Shown: in pieces, positions 28,945-37,873 of the stretch
Position numbering within the stretch: position 1 is the first letter of the stretch
How the letters are laid out: the number at the start of each line of letters is the position of its first letter
Origin: Bifidobacterium callitrichos DSM 23973
GTDB taxonomy: Bacteria > Actinomycetota > Actinomycetes > Actinomycetales > Bifidobacteriaceae
Length of the DNA stretch: 64,000 nucleotides
Assembly (NCBI RefSeq): GCF_000741175.1
Contig: NZ_JGYS01000007.1
Coordinates: 62,001-126,000, forward strand
Direction: 5' to 3'
Position numbers and translations under genes: made by a program
Notes under the pieces: model-generated
Database searches by the model: none
The model's input: only the letters and a program-made list of their open reading frames with translations
What the model was told of the DNA's origin: nothing

Positions 28945-31113
28945 ATGGAAATGACATCGCGTAGACCATTCAAATGGCCGGCGCTGCTTACGGAATCGGG
29001 TCGCGGCATCGCGTTCGGCGGCGACTACAACCCCGACCAGTGGCCGGACGACGTGGTGGCCGACGACATCCGTCTCATGAAACAGGCGCATGTCAACACC
29101 GTCGCCCTCGCCATCTTCAGCTGGGATCGCATCGAACCGACCGAAGGCGCGTTCACGTTCGACTGGCTCGACGGTGTCATTGACCAGCTCGGGCGTGCGG
29201 GCATCGCGGTGGATCTCTCCTCCGCGACCGCCGCCGCGCCGATGTGGCTGTACGAATCGCATCCCGAGGTGCTTCCGGTCGACAGGTACGGCCATGTCGT
29301 CAACCCGGGCAGCCGCCAGTCGTGGCGACCCACGAGTCCGGTGTTCAAACGGTACGCGCTGCGCCTGTGCCGCGAACTCGCCGAACACTACAAGGACAAC
29401 CCGACCGTGACCGCATGGCACGTCGGCAACGAGTACGGCTGGAACAACCGGTACGACTACTCCGACGACGCGTTGCGCGAGTTCCGCTTCTGGTGCGAGC
29501 GGCGCTACGGCACCATCGACGTGCTCAACGCGGCGTGGGGCACGGCGTTCTGGTCGCAGCATGTCAACGGCTTCGACGAGGTGCTGCTGCCGCGCCACAT
29601 GGGCGGCGACTCGATGGTCAATCCCGCCCAGCAGCTCGATTTCGAGCGATTCGGCAACGACATGCTCCTCGACTTCTACAAGGCCGAGCGCGACGCGATC
29701 GCCGCCATCTGCCCGGACAAGCCGTGCACGACGAACTTCATGGTCTCCACCGACCAGTGCTGCATGGACTACGCGCAGTGGGCGGACGAGGTCGATTTCG
29801 TCTCGAACGACCACTACTTCCACGAGGGCGAATCGCACTTGGACGAGCTGGCTTGCTCGGATGCGCTCATGGCCTCGCTGGCCCACGGCGACCCGTGGTA
29901 CGTGATGGAGCACTCCACGTCCGCCGTGCAGTGGAAGCCGTGGAACGCACGCAAACGTCACGGTGAACTCATGCGCGATTCCCTCGCGCATGTGGCGCTG
30001 GGCGCCGACGCGATCAACTTCTTCCAGTGGCGTCAGTCCACCAGTGGCGCCGAGGCGTTCCACTCCGCGATGCTCCCGCATGCGGGGGAGGATTCGAAGC
30101 TGTACCGGGGCGTCACCGAACTCGGCGAGGCCTTGGAGACGCTCTCCGATGCTGGCGTGCAGGGCACGTGCCTGCGCCGCGCGGACACGGCGATCCTGTT
30201 CGACGCCACCTGCGAATGGGCCACACGCTGCGAGACCCTGCCGAGCATGCGGCTCAGCCACTGGCACGACGTGCGCGACTGGTACCGCGCATTCCTCGAC
30301 GCCGGCGCCCGTGCGGACGTGATCCCGCTCGCCTACGACTGGAGCGGATACGGATATCGCACGATCGTGCTGCCGACGCTCATCGCCCTGTCCGACGCGG
30401 ACGTGCGGCGCATCGCCGACTTCGCGCGCTCCGGTGGCCGAGTCGTCGTCGGCTACGCGACCGGCCTGATCGACGAGCGATTCCACGTGGGGCTCGGCGG
30501 CTATCCGGGGGCGGGGAACGGCCTGCTGCGCGAGCTGCTTGGCATCCGCTCCGAGGAGTTCAACATCCTCGGGTCGGACGATGGTTCCGGTGACGGGACG
30601 TCCGAGGGCGAGCCTGCCGCGATCACTCTGTCGAACGGCATGACTACGCGCCTGTGGCAGAACGACGTGACCTCCACCGCCCAGGACACGACCGTGCTCG
30701 CCGCCTACGCCGGTGCGGCCGCGGCCGAATGGGAACTCGACGGCACGCCCGCCGTCACCCGCCACCCCTACGGGGACGGCGAGGGCATCTACATCGGCTG
30801 CGATCTGGACCGCCACGATCTGGCGCGGCTCCTTGGGGAGCGTGGCTTCGGCGCGGCATCGGGCGCGACTGTGGATGCGGCGACGGCCAACCCGCAGGTC
30901 ATCCACACGATCCGTGAATCCGAGGACGGCGCGGTGCGGTTCGATTTCTATCTGAACCGAGCCAAGGAAGCGGTGCAGGTCCCGGGAATCGAGGGAGAGC
31001 CGATCATCGTCTTCCGGTGTGAGGCCTCAAAGGCTCCGAAGACGCCGGACGCTGCATCCTACACGCTCGGCCGCAACGCGATTCTCATCACCAGGACCGT
31101 TTCCCGCGGGTAA
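28945..31113 (+). CDS. Beta-galactosidase, glycoside hydrolase family 42
   Basis: A cytoplasmic (no signal peptide) beta-galactosidase that cleaves terminal beta-galactose from imported galactosides. The TIM barrel opens with FGGDYNPDQWPDDVVADD; the acid/base Glu is E163 in HVGNEYGW and the nucleophile is E322 in YVMEHSTSAVQWKPWN, both at usual GH42 positions. Trimerisation and C-terminal beta domains follow; the 722-residue length is typical. GGAG precedes ATG 28945, with another in-frame ATG at 28951. It is the last gene of the permease operon. Similar loci in bifidobacteria serve galacto-oligosaccharides (gos-type), but the exact linkage preference cannot be read. Confidence 0.95.
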   Translation: MEMTSRRPFKWPALLTESGRGIAFGGDYNPDQWPDDVVADDIRLMKQAHVNTVALAIFSWDRIEPTEGAFTFDWLDGVIDQLGRAGIAVDLSSATAAAPMWLYESHPEVLPVDRYGHVVNPGSRQSWRPTSPVFKRYALRLCRELAEHYKDNPTVTAWHVGNEYGWNNRYDYSDDALREFRFWCERRYGTIDVLNAAWGTAFWSQHVNGFDEVLLPRHMGGDSMVNPAQQLDFERFGNDMLLDFYKAERDAIAAICPDKPCTTNFMVSTDQCCMDYAQWADEVDFVSNDHYFHEGESHLDELACSDALMASLAHGDPWYVMEHSTSAVQWKPWNARKRHGELMRDSLAHVALGADAINFFQWRQSTSGAEAFHSAMLPHAGEDSKLYRGVTELGEALETLSDAGVQGTCLRRADTAILFDATCEWATRCETLPSMRLSHWHDVRDWYRAFLDAGARADVIPLAYDWSGYGYRTIVLPTLIALSDADVRRIADFARSGGRVVVGYATGLIDERFHVGLGGYPGAGNGLLRELLGIRSEEFNILGSDDGSGDGTSEGEPAAITLSNGMTTRLWQNDVTSTAQDTTVLAAYAGAAAAEWELDGTPAVTRHPYGDGEGIYIGCDLDRHDLARLLGERGFGAASGATVDAATANPQVIHTIRESEDGAVRFDFYLNRAKEAVQVPGIEGEPIIVFRCEASKAPKTPDAASYTLGRNAILITRTVSRG

Positions 31114-31161
31114 GATAATGACGTCGAAACCCGGGTCAAGTCATCCCGTGTCAGCGGTTCG

Positions 31162-31204
31162 TTGACTGTGCCCGGATATTGGGTATATGCGGGCCTCACG
31201 CATA
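31162..31204 (+). promoter_or_regulatory. Promoter and inverted repeat before the LacI gene
   Basis: TTGACT (31162-31167) and TATATG (31184-31189) form a plausible promoter with a 16-base spacer. TATGCG (31186-31191) and CGCATA (31199-31204) form an inverted repeat over the -10 region, which suggests autoregulation or control by another factor. Confidence 0.45.
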
Positions 31205-31225
31205 GCGTAAAGGGTGGTGAGATCG

Positions 31226-32350
31226 GTGAACGAAGTGGAATCGCAGGCATCGCACGATCCGGTTGCGCTTGGCTCGTCCATGCCCGCCGGCGGCACGCCG
31301 GCTAAACCCGCCCGCCCCCGCCGCGTCACGCTGCGCGACGTGGCTGAGGCGGCCGGCGTCTCGCTCAAGACCGCGTCCAACGTCATCAACCATTCCGGGC
31401 GTATGAGCGATGCCACGCGCACCAAGGTCGAACTGGTCATCAAGGACCTCGGCTACCGCGTCAACGTGGCGGCGCGCAACCTGAGCCGCGACCACACCGG
31501 CTTCATCACGCTCGCCGTGCCCACGCTCACGCCTCCGTACCTCGCCGAACTCGCCAACCGCACGATCGACGCCGCGCGCCTGCAGGATTACTCCGTCTAC
31601 GTCACCACCTACGCGGAGGGCTCGGCCAAGGGCGCGCGCGACCTGCTGCGCCACTTCAACTCCACCGTCTCCGACGGCATGATCCTGTCGATGAGCGAGG
31701 TGGAGGACATCCGTCCGGAGGATCTCGAGGTCGACTTCCCGCTCGTCGTGGTCGGCGCGCGCACCACGTGGGGCAGGGCGGATCACGTGACCCCGGACGA
31801 TATCGCCGCCGCGGCCACCGCCGCCGGATACCTCTACGACCATGGTTCGCGCCACCTCGCCATCGTCGGCGCGCGCGGCACGTACGATGAGACCTCGCTT
31901 CTGGGAGCGATCGAGGGCAACGCCCAGCTGCGTACGCGCGGCGTCATCGAGGAGACCCGCCGCCGTGGCCTCGAACTCGATCCGCGACTGGTCGGCGCCA
32001 CCGATCAGGACTGGACGATCGGCGCCGGCGCCCGCGTCACCCAGCGGCTCATCGATGCCGGCGTATCGTTCGACGGCGTCGTCGCGTTGAACGACCAGCT
32101 CGCCATCGGCGCGATGACCGCGCTGCGCACCTCCGGCTACGACGTGCCCGGTCAGGTGCAGGTGATCGGCTTCGACAACATCGAGGAGGCCCCCTACCTG
32201 CAGATCCCCCTGACGACGATGGCCTCGAGGCTCGAGTGGACCGCGCCCACCGCCGTCGAACGGATCCTGGGGCGCATTCGCGGCGACTTTTCCGCCCCCG
32301 AACTCCTCATGACCAAGTCGCACGTCATCGCCCGCGCCTCCACACGGTGA
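31226..32350 (+). CDS. LacI-family transcriptional regulator
   Basis: A sugar-responsive DNA-binding repressor. The N-terminal HTH is VTLRDVAEAAGVSLKTASNV, followed by the hinge and a periplasmic-binding-like sensor domain (ATDQDWTIGAGARVTQRLID; GQVQVIGFDNIEEAPYL). Several GTG starts are possible (31214, 31217, 31226); 31226 is chosen because GGTGAG lies just upstream. Next to the GH42 and permease genes, it probably controls galactoside uptake. The HTH begins about 35 residues in, after a disordered Ala/Pro-rich leader. Confidence 0.9.
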   Translation: MNEVESQASHDPVALGSSMPAGGTPAKPARPRRVTLRDVAEAAGVSLKTASNVINHSGRMSDATRTKVELVIKDLGYRVNVAARNLSRDHTGFITLAVPTLTPPYLAELANRTIDAARLQDYSVYVTTYAEGSAKGARDLLRHFNSTVSDGMILSMSEVEDIRPEDLEVDFPLVVVGARTTWGRADHVTPDDIAAAATAAGYLYDHGSRHLAIVGARGTYDETSLLGAIEGNAQLRTRGVIEETRRRGLELDPRLVGATDQDWTIGAGARVTQRLIDAGVSFDGVVALNDQLAIGAMTALRTSGYDVPGQVQVIGFDNIEEAPYLQIPLTTMASRLEWTAPTAVERILGRIRGDFSAPELLMTKSHVIARASTR

Positions 32351-32397
32351 TGCACCAACGTGTACAGTGAGTGCGTAGCAGCAACGAAGGAGCAGCC

Positions 32398-33297
32398 ATG
32401 ACGAACGAATCCACGCCGAATCCGGCATCACAGTCCGCGGCGAAGCCCGTATTCCACACGCCCGTGATCACCCTGAACGACGGCCATCTCATCCCGCAGA
32501 TCGGCCTTGGCGTCCTGAGGATCGACGACGAAGGCGTCACCCCGGTCGTCGAAAGCGCGCTCGAGGCTGGATACCGCCACATCGACGGCGCGGCCGGCTA
32601 CAACAACGAGGCCGGCGTCGGCCGCGCGCTCGCTGAAACCGGTTTCAACACCGGCGAGAAGCGCAAGTCCCTGTGGCTCACCACCAAGCTGCGCGACTCC
32701 CAGCAGGGCTACGATTCCGCCCTCAAGGCGTTCGACGACTCCCTTGCCAAGCTGCAGGTCGACTACGTCGACATGTACATGATCCACTGGCCCACCCCGT
32801 TCGACTGGCGCAGCGGCGAGACCTGGAAGGCGTTCACGAAGCTGCGCGAGGAGGGGCGCGTGAAGACCCTCGGCGTGTGCAACTTCCTGCCCGAGCATCT
32901 GGAGCGCCTGCACGAGGAGACCGGCGAATGGCCGGCCGTCGATCAGATCGAACTGCATCCCACCTGGCAGCAGCGTGAGGTCGTCGCCTTCTGCAAGGAG
33001 CACGGCATCGCCGTCGAGGCGTACTCGCCGATGGCCCGCGGCGCCGACCTCAACGCCGGCGACGGCACGATCGAGCGCATCGCCGAGGCGCACGGCGTCA
33101 CCCCGGCGCAGGTGATCCTGCGCTGGCACATCGAGAACGGCACGATCATCATCCCCAAGTCGGTCCACGCCGACCGTCAGCGGGAGAACCTCGACCTGTT
33201 CGGCTTCGTGCTCGACCCGGCCGAACACGCCGCGATCGACGAGCTCGACGGCCCGACCCGCGCCGGCCACGATCCGCTCACCTTCACGTATGCGTGA
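32398..33297 (+). CDS. Aldo/keto reductase (2,5-diketo-gluconate reductase-like)
   Basis: A cytoplasmic NADPH-dependent oxidoreductase of 299 residues that reduces sugar or aldehyde carbonyls. The catalytic tetrad is visible: D63 and Y68 (GYRHIDGAAGYNNE), Lys near 93 (WLTTKL) and His near 126 (YMIHWPTP). The cofactor-binding end has IIIPKSVHADRQRENLDLFG. The start at 32398 follows AAGGAG by the standard distance. The physiological substrate is unknown. The stop overlaps the following gene by eight bases. Confidence 0.93.
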   Translation: MTNESTPNPASQSAAKPVFHTPVITLNDGHLIPQIGLGVLRIDDEGVTPVVESALEAGYRHIDGAAGYNNEAGVGRALAETGFNTGEKRKSLWLTTKLRDSQQGYDSALKAFDDSLAKLQVDYVDMYMIHWPTPFDWRSGETWKAFTKLREEGRVKTLGVCNFLPEHLERLHEETGEWPAVDQIELHPTWQQREVVAFCKEHGIAVEAYSPMARGADLNAGDGTIERIAEAHGVTPAQVILRWHIENGTIIIPKSVHADRQRENLDLFGFVLDPAEHAAIDELDGPTRAGHDPLTFTYA

Positions 33298-34075
33298 TCG
33301 CCGCGTCGGCCGGCGACGAGGGAGAGGCGCAGGCGCCGTCCCCGCGCGATTCCGCCGACGGATCCTCACCGCGGCGAGCCCGCTCGAACGACTGCTCATC
33401 ATCATGGTCGTCGTCGCGCTGGGCGGCATCGGCGCGGGATCGCTCCTGCCGAATCTCAGCCCCGAGATCGGCAAGGTCTCGGGACTCAACGCTGCATCCG
33501 GGCCCGCCGCCGACGCGCTCGCGAAACTCACCGTCGACGACGCGCAGAACGCGTCCGGCTACGATCGCGACGCGTTCGGCTACCGGGAGACCGACGACGA
33601 CGGCAACGGCTGCGACATCCGCGAGGACATCCTCGCCCGCGACCTCAAAGACGTGCGATACAAGGCCGCGACCGGCCCCGGCGCGTGCCAGGTCAAATCG
33701 GGCGTGCTCGACGACCCGTACACAGGCAAGACCATCCACTTCACGCGTGGCGTGGACACCTCCGCCGCCGTGCAGATCGACCACGTCGTCGCCCTCGAGA
33801 ACGCGTGGGCCTCGGGCGCGCGCAACTGGGACACCGCCAAACGCCGGCGATTCGGCAACGACCCGTACAACCTGCTCGCCGTCGACGGCCCCGCCAACCA
33901 GGAGAAGGGATCCGCGTCCGCCGCATACTGGCTGCCGACGAACGGCTCCTACCGATGCGAGTACGTCGCCCGCCAGATCGGCGTCAAATCGACCTACGGC
34001 CTGACCGTCACCACCGCCGAAAAGGACGCGATGCTCGCCGTCCTCCATACCTGCCCCGCCCAGCAGATCCCGTAG
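33290..34075 (+). CDS. Membrane-anchored HNH-type nuclease family protein (DUF1524-like)
   Basis: A 261-residue protein with one hydrophobic helix at about 35-55 (RLLIIMVVVALGGIGAGSLL) and a C-terminal domain of the HNH/DUF1524 type: CDIREDILARDL, the DH pair at 164-165 in AVQIDHVVALENAW, then RRFGNDPYNLLAVDGPANQE with the Asn residues, and KGSASAAYWLP. Related actinobacterial proteins are secreted or surface-anchored nucleases, perhaps for nutrient DNA or competition. It begins inside the last codons of the aldo/keto reductase gene (ATGCGTGA), so it is translationally coupled; no good ribosome site is seen. Confidence 0.85.
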   Translation: MRDRRVGRRRGRGAGAVPARFRRRILTAASPLERLLIIMVVVALGGIGAGSLLPNLSPEIGKVSGLNAASGPAADALAKLTVDDAQNASGYDRDAFGYRETDDDGNGCDIREDILARDLKDVRYKAATGPGACQVKSGVLDDPYTGKTIHFTRGVDTSAAVQIDHVVALENAWASGARNWDTAKRRRFGNDPYNLLAVDGPANQEKGSASAAYWLPTNGSYRCEYVARQIGVKSTYGLTVTTAEKDAMLAVLHTCPAQQIP

Positions 34076-34095
34076 GCTATGCCCTGCCTCCCTCG

Positions 34096-34133
34096 GCTCC
34101 CCTTGTCAGGGGAGCTGGCCCGTGAAACGGGCC
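34096..34133. terminator. Twin hairpin after the nuclease gene
   Basis: GCTCCCCTTGTCAGGGGAGC (34096-34115) and GGCCCGTGAAACGGGCC (34117-34133) are two adjacent perfect hairpins. The layout resembles a dispersed bifidobacterial intergenic element; here it could end transcription. Confidence 0.6.
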
Positions 34134-34286
34134 TGAGGGGTAGTCGAGGCGACAATGAGACCGCGCATGCGACTGGCGAAAGCAGCAGCAAGTAACACGG
34201 TCGCGCTATACCTTTGCGTGGAAATCGATGACCATGGCATGGTCATGCGCGGGATGTGCGCGGGACATGCATGACACGCGAGGGGG

Positions 34287-35840
34287 ATGGATAACGAAAA
34301 AATGAGCGTGAACATCGATAACGGCAGCAGCAACGGGAACGGCACCGGGAACGCCGGCAACGGGGAACACACACCCAAGAACAGCGATCGCGTCGTCGCG
34401 GGATCGACCGAAACCAGCTACCCGACCATCGCCAGAAGCGGACACGCCCACGGCAGCGGCTACGGGCGCATCCACGGCGACGCCAAACGAGCCAAAATCA
34501 CCGCCGCCATGCGCCGCAACGGCGACTTCGCACACGGCAACCTCGTCGGCGCCGACGGATACCAGCGGCCCGAACCAGAGATCGAGAAGGAGCGTCAGGC
34601 GGCGCGCCACCAGTCGGGCAAGGTCCACCACGGCCACGCGCTCGCCGGCATTCTCGGCCCCGCGTTCGTGGCGGCCGTCGCGTACGTGGACCCGGGCAAC
34701 GTGGCCGCGAACATCACCTCCGGCGCGCGATACGGCTACCTGCTGGTGTGGGTGCTCGTCGTCGCCAACGCGATGAGCGTGCTCATCCAATACCAATCCG
34801 CGAAACTCGGCATCGTCACCGGCAAATCGCTGCCGGAGCTGCTCGGCGAGCGCATGCGCGACGCCGGGCGATTCATGTTCTTCATGCAGGCCGAGGTCAT
34901 CGCCATCGCGACCGATCTGGCCGAGCTGATCGGCGGCGCGATCGCCCTGAACCTGCTATTCGGTCTGCCGCTGTTCGTCGGCGGCGTGATCATCGGCGCG
35001 GTCTCCACCGTGCTGCTCCTGTTCGAGGGCGGCAAGACGCATCGACTGTTCGAGAAGATGGTGATCGCCCTATTGCTGGTCATCACGTTCGGCTTCATCG
35101 CCGGGCTCTTCATCGCCCCGCCTGACCCCGTGGCCGTGGCCGGCGGCCTGATCCCGCACTTCACCGGACGCGACTCGGTGCTCATGGCCACCTCCATGCT
35201 CGGCGCGACCGTCATGCCGCACGCGATCTACCTGCACTCCACGCTCGTCAACGACCATTACGTGGGCGGCGAGAAGCGTCCGACCACGCGCGAACTGCTC
35301 CACGGCTCGAAGATCGACGTGGTGTGGGCGCTGCTGCTGGCCGGCTCGGTCAACCTGTGCCTGCTGGTCCTCGCCGCGAACTCGCTGTACGGCATGAAGG
35401 GCACCGATTCGATCGAGGGCGCGCAGCACGCGATCGTCACCGTGCTCGGGCCCGTCATCGGCACGATCTTCTCGATCGGGCTGTTGGCCTCCTCGCTGAG
35501 CTCCACGTCGGTCGGCACCTACGCGGGCTCCGAGATCATGCACGGACTGCTGCGCATCAAGGCGCCGATGTGGGCGTGCCGCGTGGTCACGCTCGTACCG
35601 GGCCTGATCGTGCTGTGGTTCGCGCCGAATCCCACCGAGGCGCTGGTCATCGGTCAGGTGATCCTCTCGGTCGGCATCCCGTTCGCGATCATCCCGCTGC
35701 TGCGCTACACCCACGATCGCAAGCTGATGGGGGAGTACGCCGACGGTATGGTCAAGCACGTGGTCTTCATCGCCGTAGCCGCCCTGATCGTCGCCCTGAA
35801 CGTCCTCCTCATCGCCCTCACCCTCTTCGGACTGGCGTGA
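34287..35840 (+). CDS. mntH: Nramp-family divalent metal (Mn2+/Fe2+) transporter
   Basis: A proton-coupled metal importer of 517 residues with about 11 helices. The signature DPGN in helix 1 (AYVDPGNVAANI, near residue 135) and MPHAIYLHSTL in helix 6 hold the metal-binding Asp, Asn, Ala and Met positions. The N-terminal ~110 residues are an unusual hydrophilic, Asn/Gly-rich extension absent from most MntH. The start at 34287 is very close to AGGGGG; the in-frame ATG at 34302 is an alternative. Single gene; no Mn riboswitch or MntR box was recognised. Confidence 0.92.
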   Translation: MDNEKMSVNIDNGSSNGNGTGNAGNGEHTPKNSDRVVAGSTETSYPTIARSGHAHGSGYGRIHGDAKRAKITAAMRRNGDFAHGNLVGADGYQRPEPEIEKERQAARHQSGKVHHGHALAGILGPAFVAAVAYVDPGNVAANITSGARYGYLLVWVLVVANAMSVLIQYQSAKLGIVTGKSLPELLGERMRDAGRFMFFMQAEVIAIATDLAELIGGAIALNLLFGLPLFVGGVIIGAVSTVLLLFEGGKTHRLFEKMVIALLLVITFGFIAGLFIAPPDPVAVAGGLIPHFTGRDSVLMATSMLGATVMPHAIYLHSTLVNDHYVGGEKRPTTRELLHGSKIDVVWALLLAGSVNLCLLVLAANSLYGMKGTDSIEGAQHAIVTVLGPVIGTIFSIGLLASSLSSTSVGTYAGSEIMHGLLRIKAPMWACRVVTLVPGLIVLWFAPNPTEALVIGQVILSVGIPFAIIPLLRYTHDRKLMGEYADGMVKHVVFIAVAALIVALNVLLIALTLFGLA

Positions 35841-35928
35841 GGTGCGTGCGGCGGAGAGTACTCCGTCTGGTGGCGGGTGGCACGGTGCCCTCCATCGGGT
35901 TCTCCCTTCTCCCTTCTCCCTTCCCGGC

Positions 35929-36301
35929 TGCCGCTCAACGCGATTATCCGCTGATTTTGCGTTGAGCGGCAACGGTTCGTGGTGAGCCTGTCACTCGTCT
36001 GCCACTCAACGTCAAAAAGCACCGTTTTCTCGTTGAGTGGCAGTGATTTGTGCCGCTCAACGGTATTTCACTGCGTTTTCGCGTTGAGCGGCAGCGGCAT
36101 CGCCGAATTCATGATTTCCTACGAGGACTCGAATTGAAGAATCCTTGGAATTAAGCCATTTTGAGATGAGCTTGTCAGTTGTAATCGCACTCTTGCCGCG
36201 ATCGCTTTGCCGCTCAACGTCAAAAACCATCATATTTGCGTTGAGCGGCAGCGATCTGTGCCGCTCAACGGTATTTCACTGCGTTTTCGCGTTGAGTGGC
36301 A
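35929..36301. repeat. Array of five hairpins with TGCCRCTCAACG arms
   Basis: Five inverted repeats share TGCCGCTCAACG (or TGCCACTCAACG) and its complement: 35929-35971, 36000-36042, 36051-36093, 36208-36250 and 36259-36301. Hairpins 2-3 and 4-5 are two copies of one ~95-base unit, including a near-identical loop (GTATTTCACTGCGTTTTCG). They lie between the convergent mntH and DUF559-like genes. The gap holds no gene. Confidence 0.9.
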
Positions 36302-36359
36302 GGCTCCTTCCCTAGAAGCCTTCCTCAGACTCCTTCCCCTCTACGAATTCCACATCATT

Positions 36360-36500
36360 TCCCGGGCTTTTTAGGACTCCCGGGATTCCCGAGAATCCTG
36401 AGCCTACTAGGACTCTCGGGATCTCGGGATCTCCGGGATCCTTAGGACTTCCGGGATTCCCGTACCTCTCAGGCCTCTCGGAATTCCCGGGACTCTCAAC
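36360..36500. repeat. ~36-base degenerate repeats (AGGACTYYCGGGAT)
   Basis: AGGACT followed by CGGGAT recurs at about 36373, 36409 and 36444, with a diverged copy at about 36471. The sequence is rich in CCCGGG palindromes and lies next to the five-hairpin array. Confidence 0.6.
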
Positions 36501-36535
36501 AACCCTCAAAACACCTGAGCTGAACCACACTCAAC

Positions 36536-37657
36536 TCACTGCCGCTTCGCTCTTTTCCGAGCCTCCCTGGCCACCGATTCAATCGGCGCCTCCAACACGC
36601 GGAAGGGGAACTCCGCTCCACGCGTCATCAGCGCCCTCGCCACATGAAACGCCAGTTCCGCTCGTGCGCCGGCATCCGCAAGCGTCGCACCAGTCGCGAT
36701 GAAGATCAGCCATCCTCTGCTGCGCAGACGATCGCGCTTCTCCTGATCCCTGCGCCATTGCGCCTTGTTCGTGCGATGATGATCGCCATCGTATTCGACC
36801 GCCACCCGATACTCCGGCCACGCCATATCCAGCGTCATGGCCGCTCCCGAGCGGAAGGTCGATCCAGAAACGACATGATTCAGCACCATTTCAGGCAACC
36901 CGTGTTTCAGCAGCGACAGTCGTTCGCGGGTTTCGGTGGGCGAATCCACGCCCGCCCTGATGAGCAGCGATGCCGTCTGGCAATTTCGCTTTCCCCTGAA
37001 ACGAGGCAGAGCATCCGCGAAGCCCATAAGCTCGCGACGGATCGTCTCCGCATCCCGCCCCTGCGCGAGCTTCGGCTGCCGAATGATCGCGGTGATGATC
37101 GCGTCGCCGAGCACGATCAGCGATTCCATCGTCAGATGATGGGCGAGTTGTGCCCAGGTGTGGAACAGATCCAGTGCGTAGACATGCTGGTTGATGCGCA
37201 CATTGGCGTCGGGGTACTGGACGAGAGGCTGCCAGATGTGCGCTGTGATCGACGGATCCGCCAGCCGCGTGCGTCGGTCACCGCTGCTGGAGACCGTGTG
37301 CAGTTGCGCGGTGTCGAGATCACAGTCGTCGGGTATCGGCACGGATTGGAGTGCGAGTGATGTGGTCATGCCGAAGAGGAGTCGTTTGCCGGCGGATTTC
37401 GCCGCGTCCGTGCACCGTTGGACGGTGTCTCGTCTGCGGTCGGCGAGCGACTCGTGCAGGGTCGGTTGCGTGGGATCGGTACCATTCGGCGATCGGAACG
37501 CGTTCGATCCGTATTCCCCGCGCGAGCGGGAGTAAGCCGTGTGCGGTGGCGAAAGCGTGTTCGCGGGAGGAATGCCGTCCCATTCGGCATCGATGCCGAA
37601 GCCGTCGGAGGCGGAAACGTCGTCGTTTGTCGAGGTGATTGCGCCGTAAGTAGTCAT
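36536..37657 (-). CDS. DUF559/Vsr-like endonuclease-fold protein
   Basis: Predicted 373-residue protein. The C-terminal ~110 residues have the PD-(D/E)XK-like signature of DUF559/very-short-patch-repair-fold proteins (WPEYRVAVEYDGDHHRTNKA; RLRSRGWLIFIATG). The N-terminal ~250 residues resemble the wing-helix/antitoxin-like region seen in many actinobacterial relatives. Function is not established; some relatives sit near AbiE-type systems. The start at 37657 is tentative; the frame opens at 37735 and no strong ribosome site is seen. Confidence 0.7.
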   Translation of the reverse strand: MTTYGAITSTNDDVSASDGFGIDAEWDGIPPANTLSPPHTAYSRSRGEYGSNAFRSPNGTDPTQPTLHESLADRRRDTVQRCTDAAKSAGKRLLFGMTTSLALQSVPIPDDCDLDTAQLHTVSSSGDRRTRLADPSITAHIWQPLVQYPDANVRINQHVYALDLFHTWAQLAHHLTMESLIVLGDAIITAIIRQPKLAQGRDAETIRRELMGFADALPRFRGKRNCQTASLLIRAGVDSPTETRERLSLLKHGLPEMVLNHVVSGSTFRSGAAMTLDMAWPEYRVAVEYDGDHHRTNKAQWRRDQEKRDRLRSRGWLIFIATGATLADAGARAELAFHVARALMTRGAEFPFRVLEAPIESVAREARKRAKRQ

Positions 37658-37873
37658 GGCGGCACCGTACAGGGCGATCGCGTACGTGCGAAAGCCCAAA
37701 CGACCAATGTGGACGAAACCCCTGTGGATATCCACTTATCCACAATTCGCGTGACGGGTGGAAGGGTCGCTATCCCTCCGGATGGGCGTAGGCGAGAACA
37801 GCTGTGCAAACTATGGTGTAAAAGGTGTCTTATATGCTCAGCTGTTCACTGTCATGAGCCTTTGAGCATCGAA

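Noticed and set aside
27727..30906. Very long open frame (1059 codons) antisense to the GH42 and permease genes
   Set aside because: The sense genes have clear catalytic motifs and ribosome sites; the antisense frame is Arg/Val/His-rich low-complexity sequence, as expected opposite GC-rich genes.
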